A DNA stretch of 64,000 bases from Owenia fusiformis. Lineage: Eukaryota; Annelida; Polychaeta; Sabellida; Oweniidae. Of the stretch, positions 56,487 to 64,000 are shown in pieces. Below the pieces are notes generated by a model. The model ran no database searches and was not told where the DNA came from. It saw only the letters and a program-made list of their open reading frames with translations. How positions within the stretch are numbered: the stretch's first letter is position 1; every line of letters starts with the position of its first letter. Location: NCBI GenBank assembly GCA_903813345.2, contig CAIIXF020000006.1:29211936-29275935 (forward strand), written 5' to 3'. The position numbers were made by a program, and so were the translations under genes.

Positions 56487-56876
56487 GTGAAACCTGTATA
56501 TCCCAACATCTGACTATTGTGAATACCTACCAATCATCCCAACACCTGACTAATCTGAACACCAACCAATCTGAACACTTTTCACAGTCCAATTTTTCCT
56601 CCCATTAACTCCTGTGTTTAAAAAATTGAAATCTGAACACCTCTCACTTCGAACAGTGAACACTCATATTTGAAAAATTAACCTGTCTAACTTGAACTCT
56701 TTTTACCAAATATCACATATTTCTTACAAAATTGCTCAAATATTGTCAGTTTAACACTGAATTGTTATGATATTTGTAGATGTAAAAACCTCAAAATTCA
56801 AACACTCCTAATTAGAATGCTTTTAGCCGCTCCAAATACCAGTAGCATTCAGATTAGAGAGATTTTACTGTAGTTC
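56487..56876. repeat. Nested CAGTGAAACCTG-family element
   Basis: AGTGAAACCTGTATATCCCA at the left and GATTAGAGAGATTTTACTG at the right as inverted ends. Between are several GAACAC / CTAATCTGAACA repeats typical of the family. Confidence 0.65.
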
Positions 56877-58287
56877 ACGACTTTTCACTCCATCTATATG
56901 CAGCAGACTAACTGCTGCAACAGGTATATATTCTACACCTGGTCTCTAAGCTATGATATCATAGTTGATACTATTATGCTCATAACCTTTAATTATCAGG
57001 GCTCATTCAAGGCTGTACCTGAATAACGTGAATTTGAGACCAATTTTGAGATCAATTTTTCAAATTTTGCACTTGTTTAAAACCTTGAACTTCCTTCAAA
57101 CTCATCTTAGGTATCTTTTACATTTTAGTTAAATACTCTTAAAACTATATATTTCATCCCTGAGGTATAGATGTAAAAACCATAAGGGTCATCTTTGGCT
57201 ATACCTGAAATTCATAAATTTGAAACCTAACATTTACAATTCTTCAAATTTTGGACTTGTTTAAAACCTTAAACTTCCTTAAAATTCATTTTGGATATGT
57301 TAAATCTTAGTCCCACACTCTAAAACTGTATATTTAATCATAGAGGTATGGATGTAAAAACCATAAGGGTCAGCCGTGGCTATACCTGAAATTTGTAAAT
57401 TTGAAACCTTATATTCACAATTTTTCAAATTTTGGACTTGTTAAAAACTTTAAACTTTCTTAAAACCCATCTAAATTGTGTTTTACATATTAGTTCCACA
57501 TGGCAAAACCATAAATATCATCATAGAGGAATGGATCTAGAAACTATCCGGGTCAGCCATGGCTATACCTGGAATATGTAAATTTGAAACCTTATATTTA
57601 CAATTTTTCAAATTTTGGACTTGTTTAAAACCTTTAACTTCCTCAAAACCCATCTAAATTATGTTTTACATCTTAGTTCCACACTATAAAACCATAAATA
57701 TCATTAAAGAGGGATGGATCTAGAAACTAGAGGGGTCAGCTATAGTCATACACAAAATCCAACTGTCAAAAATGTCAAATTTTTCGAAAAATCAACAATT
57801 TTTTTCTCAGCTCCTACCTTTTCAATGGCTTTGCATCTTTCAGGTTTAATAACCCTGCTATTGGGCACTTTCCATGAATTTTTTCAACCTCTTACAGTGT
57901 CTAATTGAAAAGTTAGGATCAAAATAGTAAGAAAATGAGTCAAGAATTTGCCCCCTGGGGTACACACTTTGTACTAATATTCGATTTTCTTAGGAGCAAT
58001 CAGCATCAACTATACTGCAAATGATTCATATTATATATTATCTATGTATGTCACTTACAAACATCAAAATATCTAAGGTTATTTACTGTGAACAATTTTT
58101 TCCCCAGGGTGGGGTGTTTTTGGGGGGTGGGGGGCTAACTCCTCAAAAAAAAGAACTTCCTACCACTCTGTGAAGCTATCACCTAGGTGGAAGTTTCATC
58201 CAAGACTCTCCCCTAACTGAAAATACTGCCAAACCAACTATACACCATTTATTGAGAATTTTCCTCCTCGCCCCTTGAGTACTATAA

Positions 58288-59566
58288 ACAATTGTTACTA
58301 GTATGTATTCTTTTGACTCGTGATAGTCATATATTATATGATAGGCCATGGCCTTTCAATTAGTAGAAAACCCATGGATAGGCCAATACAATACAATACA
58401 AAATATATCATTTGTCATAAAAGGAAATAACACAATGATCCTTAAATATAATGTATCAATTGATCCTTATGTAAAACACCATATTGACTTCATCATACAG
58501 TTGATTTTCAACAACCAGTCTAAACATCCATATATATTTTTTGAAATTACAAGCTCAATTTATGATACCTGTTATATCTATGTAGTCAAACCAAGGCTTT
58601 GCATTGAGTAATAATTGTTTTAAAGATACTTTACATAAGAAAAACTTATGTTAACTTATGTTTGCTTGAATCATTTGATGTTACACTTCCTTCCATAAGT
58701 TTGGCAACTGAAAGTCTCTTTTCGAATCACATAAGCCTGTTGATGTGATTCTTGGGAATTTTTAAAAATGTATCAAATTTTCATAGATTTCAAAATTATT
58801 TAAAGGAAGAAATAAAGATTCAAATATTAACAGGCTTCGACACGCTATCAACGGTTGCCAAACTTGTGTATGTGAGTGTAACTCGTCTGTGTACAGTGGA
58901 GGGGGTTCATCAGACTCCTGGATGGACTTATTCAATTGGTCCCAACATCTTCACCCTCATATATGCAGAAATTGTGTTTATCAGAGTGGAGTTTTTTCTT
59001 CTTGTACGTTCATATAAAGAAGGTCAAAATATTTATTTTAAGGATAAAAGTAATAAATGAACAGTAAATTATGCAAACGTGCATGTCACTGCTAGTCAAA
59101 TATATCTGTTATCAAAGTATTGCTTGAGTATCAAAGAACGGTGATAAATATTTTTATCCTTGTGGTCCATTTTCCAAAGTGATACAAATAAACAGGACTA
59201 TGATCGCGATTTCAGCGGGAACTTGCTCGCGACCTTAAAGTCATAGCGGGGCTTTGGATACTACCCGTGAAGTTGGTTGCAGTTGGTATTAAATACAGTC
59301 CAGTGTTCCGCTCTGTACAAGGACCTGTGGACTGTATATGTAAAGAAGCTCATATATACTGACGGATGCTAATTAAGTTGCTTAGAGCAAATGTAAGTTT
59401 CTTGCATTGGTTTTTTATCTATTGATATGTTCAAGCTTTGCATTAAAATATGACAAGGCAATGAGAGACCGACACAAAATGTGGAAAGTATATTTTAAAA
59501 GAATGAATACAATGTGTGCGTGACCTGCTCCCGTGAGCGCGTTCAGATGATATTTCTTATCATATA
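58288..59566. other. No supported gene; possible 5' exon near 59300-59391
   Basis: Mostly AT-rich. A segment at about 59210-59390 is more GC-rich (GCGATTTCAGCGGGAACTTG) and ends at a good donor, GCAAAT|GTAAGT near 59391. It could be an untranslated first exon of the secreted-protein gene at 63747, but nothing proves the link. Confidence 0.3.
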
Positions 59567-60122
59567 AGATCACCCCATGCACACAGATCGCGTAAAATTA
59601 CATTCGTATGATGCGAGACTTGACATTCACCAGGAAAGTAGAAACATTTTGTCACCTATGAGGCAAATTATTTTTTACTGCTTAATAAATGGTCAAGGAC
59701 AGTTACATTGAGTTCTATAAGTATGAGAATATGACGTCTTGATATTTCAAGGTAACTCATTCGAAAAGTGTTGGTGGTGATCGAAATTACGATGTAAAGA
59801 AATGAAAACGAGGTAAAATAATGAAATATTTGTAGATTTCTCTGAAAAACTAAGAAATAAACATCACATATCGAATTTTTCAAACCAGACAAAACATGTA
59901 TAAGAAGTAAGGCCTGCAGGTCAGATTCCCCCTGGTAGCATTAACATTGGTCTCATGCACGTCATACAATTATTATTTGAAATACAACTATCATTCGAAC
60001 TTATGATCGGACATTAGTATGATGTTGCTTTATTAATATCACATTGATGTACTTTGCTGGTGAATGTCGAGTCTCACATCATACGAATGTACTTTTAGGC
60101 GATCTGTCTGCATTGGGTGAAG
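59567..60122. mobile_element. MITE with ~70-bp inverted ends
   Basis: TCACCCCATGCACACAGATC and TACATTCGTATGATGCGAGA on the left are mirrored by GTCTCACATCATACGAATGT and GATCTGTCTGCATTGGGTGA on the right. Confidence 0.8.
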
Positions 60123-60200
60123 ATGTGTTTCTGCGCATGTAAGATTTGCTTAATTTCAAATATTAGTCATATCGACGTGTGATGTCATGAAAACTACCTT

Positions 60201-63200
60201 TACTCCAGTAAAACCGCTGTAAATTTTCATAAATAAATGAAAAAATTGCACACCAGAGCAAACCTGGTGTAATCAATAGCCATTGGTAAGTAAAACAACA
60301 TATCAAAAATCTAGAAAAATCTAAGTAGTGGAAAACCTTAAAATCACCATTTATACCCCCTGGGGTAATTTTATGAAGGGGTACTGTGATAAACATTAAT
60401 AATTCCTGTTATATAACTTCAATCACAATGAAATCTTCAGGGATCATCCACATATATATAGTTAGTTGTCACAGCAAGTTTGATATCAATTGGTCAATTG
60501 GTTACTATATCAACACAATTTAATTGCTCAAATCTTTAATAGTTCAGGTAAATCCGAAGCTTCCTATAATAATAGATGTTGTCATTTCTCTTCAAATCAT
60601 TTAAAAATGAACATCAAGTTACCCTAAAAACATATTTGGGGAGTGTTTAATAAGATAGCATCATTAATATGATGAATTATATGATAACTTTGACTCTGTA
60701 CTCTATTCTATTAGGTGACTACCACTCTATCTACCCAAAAGTGGGCGTGGCACTTTTTGGTGATAAATTCATAAAAATGACATTTCTACAGAATCAATCA
60801 CAGTGATATTTATAGTGCTTATGGATACCGATGTTATTCTTTAATATGGTGAGTCTGTACTTGATTGATCAAGGGTTGCCATAGTAACAGACCATAATAA
60901 ACGCAAATAGTGTACTGCAATATGTTATTTTATAACATGGAATATGATTCTACCCCCAGCATATATGATGTGCTTCAATACCAAGAACATATCATCTGAT
61001 AGCTTAATATGGTAGAGCCTTAGACCATAGTTCAGATACAAGAGCCTAAGCTGGCTCATCTTAAATAGTATATAGATGATATAGCCTCAAGAGTATAAGA
61101 TGGGTGCAGTCTCAAGAATATAATATGGTACAGCCTCTAGAGTGTAACATGTATTCAGCATCAAGAGTCAAAGATGCTACAAAATTCTTAATCTATGATT
61201 GCTATAGCATTAAGAGCCTAGGATGAGAACAGCCTCTATGAGTCTAAGATGGTACAGTCTCCAGACCCCTAGATGATACAGCCTTTAGATATAACATGGG
61301 ATCTGTCTCCAGAGATGGTAGACCCTTCAAAAGCTGATTGCTATAGCATTCAGAACCTAGGATGGGTACAGTCTTCACGAGTCTCCAGTCTCAGATGGTG
61401 CAGCCTCCAGACATAATATGGGATCAGTTTCCAGGGTCTAAGATGGTACAGCCTTCAGACCCTGAGAAAGTTCAGCCTCCAGATATGAGAAAATGGTTTA
61501 GTCTATGAGTATAACAATCAGAGTCTAATATGGCTTTAGCCACAAGAGTCTAATGGGTACATCTTCTTCTATGATGGGTAGAACCTCCATTCCCAAGAGT
61601 ATAAGATGGTCCAGCCTCTATCATCAAAAATTGACACAGCCTAGTGTCTACTTTCTAATATGGTACAACCTCCAGAGTATAATATGAATTCATCCTTCAG
61701 AGACTAATATGGTGTAGAATTAATATGGATTCAGCCTCTAGAGTCAAAGATGAAAATCAGAGTCTAAGATGGTACAGCCACCAGAGTATAGTATGAATTC
61801 AGCCTCTAGACTAATATGATGTAACTTCAGAGTATAATATGGATTCAACCTGTAGAACCAAATATAGTACAGCCACAATAGTACCTGATTTCTATGACAG
61901 TCAGAGTCCAAGATAGGTACAGCCTCCAAGATTCTAAGATAGTACAGCCTATAAGAGTCTGAGTTGGTATAGCCTCCAAGAGTCTACAATGGGTAAAGCC
62001 TTCAAGAGTCAAAGATGGTTTAGCCTCCAGAGCCTTTGATGAGTTCTGGGAATAGCCTTCAAGAGAAGATGGTACACTTTTCAGATGCAGTGTCTATGAT
62101 GGGTAAAGCCCCTAAGAGTCTAAGATAGTACAGCCTCTCCAGAGTCTATTATGGGTATAGTCTCCAAGAGTCTAAGATGGTACAGCCTCTAGAGGCTTAG
62201 AGGGTTTAGCCTTAAGTGTTTAATGGGTACATCCTCAATAGTCTACAATGGGTACAGCATCCATAATCTAAGATTCATACAGTTTACAGAGTCTAAGTTG
62301 GTACATCTTCTAGAGTCTAAGATGTCAAGAATCGACATTTTGTCACATCTAACACCAATCTGTTATTAATAAATGGGTCTAAGATTGCACAGCCTCTAGA
62401 GTCTTAGAGGGTTTAGCCTTTAATGTTTAATGGGTACATCCTCCAGAGTCTACAATGGGTACAGCATCCATAATCTAAGATTGATACAGCCTACAGAGTC
62501 TAAGTTGGTACATCTTCTAGAGTCTTAGATGTCAGGAATCACCATTTAGTCACATATAACACCAAGCTGAGATAAATAAATGGGTCTAAGATGGCACAGT
62601 CTCTAGAGTCTTAGAGGGTTTAGCCTCTAATGTTTAATGGTATATCCTCCAAAGTCTACAATGGGCACAGCATTCATAATCTAAGATTGATACAGCCTAC
62701 AGAGTCTAAGTTGGTACATCTTCTAGAGTCTTAGATGTTACATATAACACCAATATGTGTTTAATAAATGGGTCAGGAAATGCTTTGACAGACTGACGGG
62801 CAGACGGACAAACAGAGCAGTATTATAACAAACAGCATTATTAGTTGTGTTAACACAGCAAACGCGTATCAATATCATCCAAACTTGTATTTGTTAAAAA
62901 AGATTATACACTAAAACATTTCTTAGGGATGGATGCAACAAACAATTTGTTAAGGTATAAGGATTGCCTGAAATGATCTCTACCCACATCCTATTTACAT
63001 ACATTATCTTGTGTTACTATGGCAACCAATTGACAAAACATGTTTAGACTCACCATACCAGGTAATAACATGTGTATCAATCTGTCAATGAGCCTTGTAA
63101 ATATGATTCTGTAAACATGGAATTATTTTGAAATGTAATAAAAAAGCGCCACGCCCACTTTGTGGTAAATCGCTCAGTAGTTATCAAACATGAATAGAGT

Positions 63201-63694
63201 CCAAAGCCAAATATGTCAACCTATTCATAGATTACTAGTAATCATGTTATCTTGTTGTAAACACCTTCAATATGTATTAAGCTCAACTTTGCATTCATTT
63301 TGAAAAATTAAAAATGACGAGCTACCATCCGTTTGTAGAGACACGGTTGATTTATCCTTAATATTTTCAATATTTTGCAGTTCAATTGTGTTGCCATGGT
63401 AACCAATTGTCCAATCAAGATTAAACTTTACATGACTACTAACCAAACATAGATGCATGATCTCTGAAAATTTGAATATGATTGGAGGCACATAACAGAA
63501 AATATAAATGCTTATCATAGTACCCCTCATAAAATAAGATCAGGGGGTACAAATAGTGATTTTTACATGTTTTCCACTACTTAGATTTTTCTAGATTTTT
63601 GATATGTGTTTTAACTCATCAATATGCATTTATTGCACTAGGTTTAATTAGGTGTGCAATTTTTTCATTTATTTTTGATAATTTTACTGGAGTA
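60201..63694. mobile_element. 3.5-kb inverted-repeat element with minisatellite core
   Basis: Ends TACTCCAGTAAAA and TTTTACTGGAGTA. The arms, about 650-700 bp, are diverged but continuous: AAATCTAGAAAAATCTAAGT, the TACCCCCTGGGGTAA region, AGTGGGCGTGGC / GCCACGCCCACTT, and GGTTGCCATAGTAACA / TGTTACTATGGCAACC. No coding sequence was found. The interior from 60990 to 62770 is a minisatellite. Confidence 0.85.
60990..62770. repeat. ~22-26-bp degenerate minisatellite with a ~200-bp higher-order repeat
   Basis: The basic motif is AGAGTCTAAGATGGTACAGC plus CTCC, with many variants. From about 62160 three copies of a longer block recur, each with GTCTTAGAGGGTTTAGCCT, AATGGGTACATCCTCCAGAG, CATCCATAATCTAAGATTGA and CATATAACACCAA. 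Confidence 0.92.
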
Positions 63695-63746
63695 CTTGTA
63701 TATGTTATAACATTTCTCATCTGGAGTTGATTTGACAGAGACAAAG

Positions 63747-63968
63747 ATGATGACAAAGAGCTTGTCACCTGCATTGTTTATGGCAGTGTTGATCATTGGA
63801 ACCTGTAGCCTACCAGTTGATAACAACGCAGACAGTGCAGATGATGTACTGGCACAGTTATTGAAGCAGCGCGAACTTTCAAAGGAAGAAAAGTTAGAGG
63901 TGTTGAAGCAGCGCAAACTTTCCGATGAAGAAAAAGAAGAACTGTTAAAGCTGCTATACGATTTGAAG
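63747..63968 (+). CDS. Small secreted protein, first coding exon (3' partial)
   Basis: Starts at MMTKSLSPALFMAVLIIGTC, a clear signal peptide with likely cleavage near SLPVD. The remaining 50 residues are acidic and helical, with an imperfect repeat: LLKQRELSKEEKLEV, LKQRKLSDEEKEELL, KLLYDLK. The donor AAG|GTACGT follows at 63969. It continues beyond the window. The first of two adjacent ATGs is 63747. A possible acceptor (TTGACAG near 63738) suggests an upstream untranslated exon. The family is not recognised; a charged secreted peptide or precursor is plausible. Confidence 0.7.
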
Positions 63969-64000
63969 GTACGTTGGTGCTAATTGTGTTCTTGGTAAAA

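Larger units (their letters stand above)
52619..58279. mobile_element. 5.7-kb decayed DNA transposon with >1-kb inverted arms
   Basis: The ends read CTCAAGGGGCGAGGAGGAAA and its complement TTTCCTCCTCGCCCCTTGAG. ACTATA occurs on both outer sides (52613-52618, 58281-58286), with one extra base at the right. The inverted homology runs without a break through 52619-54030 and 57030-58279, including the GGTGGGGTGTTTTTGGGG segment and the tandem units. The middle holds a decayed minus-strand coding region and two further nested elements. Confidence 0.9.

Noticed and set aside
58348-58611. 87-codon plus-strand frame
   Set aside because: No signal, domain or splice context; composition as expected by chance in AT-rich DNA.

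Overview
The window is animal nuclear DNA. It is AT-rich, has spliced genes with GT-AG introns, no operons, and dense small transposons. Gene content (an ODR4 orthologue, a COQ4 orthologue, a large RING/CCCH protein and a nodulin-like MFS carrier), the CR1/Jockey-type LINE relic and the repeat families suggest a marine invertebrate. I cannot fix the phylum from sequence alone.

Layout. 1-3083 is intron or upstream sequence holding a 1.6 kb transposon-borne satellite rich in AGGTCA half-sites. 3084-24961 (+) is the 3' part of a large gene. I traced 18 exons with consistent phase: a winged-helix-like exon, long disordered and Gln-rich exons, a tandem pair of CCCH zinc fingers and a C-terminal RING-H2 finger. 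This looks like a TTC3/DZIP3-style ubiquitin ligase with an RNA-binding module. One of its introns contains an intact intronless MFS transporter gene (13206-14627). 24962-28760 is 3' UTR and intergenic DNA. 29789-33325 (+) is a four-exon gene for an unrecognised basic-N-terminal, acidic, nuclear-looking protein. 36219-45799 (-) is ODR4 in ten exons, with a LINE relic (40971-43079) in one intron. 46072-52223 (+) is COQ4, head-to-head with ODR4 across a gap of about 270 bp. 52619-58279 is a 5.7 kb decayed DNA transposon with inverted arms of over 1 kb. 60201-63694 is a second giant inverted-repeat element with a minisatellite core. 63747-63968 is the first coding exon of a small secreted protein that runs off the window.

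Most striking signal. In three places, in two neighbouring genes, a tandem array has grown across an exon-intron junction, so the 5' splice site is itself the repeated unit. These are 30 donors of a 69-bp unit at 18545-20608, 7 donors of a 46-bp unit at 22026-22350, and degenerate copies of a 28-bp unit at 32089-32450. In the first, 69 bp is 23 codons and every unit is open, so any of the 30 donors joins in frame to the next exon at 20873. The protein could therefore carry 0 to 29 copies of a 23-residue repeat. In the other two, donors beyond the first lead at once to a stop. This fits the tandem-duplication route of intron birth (AG|GT duplication) and may be an unreported form of splice-site amplification.
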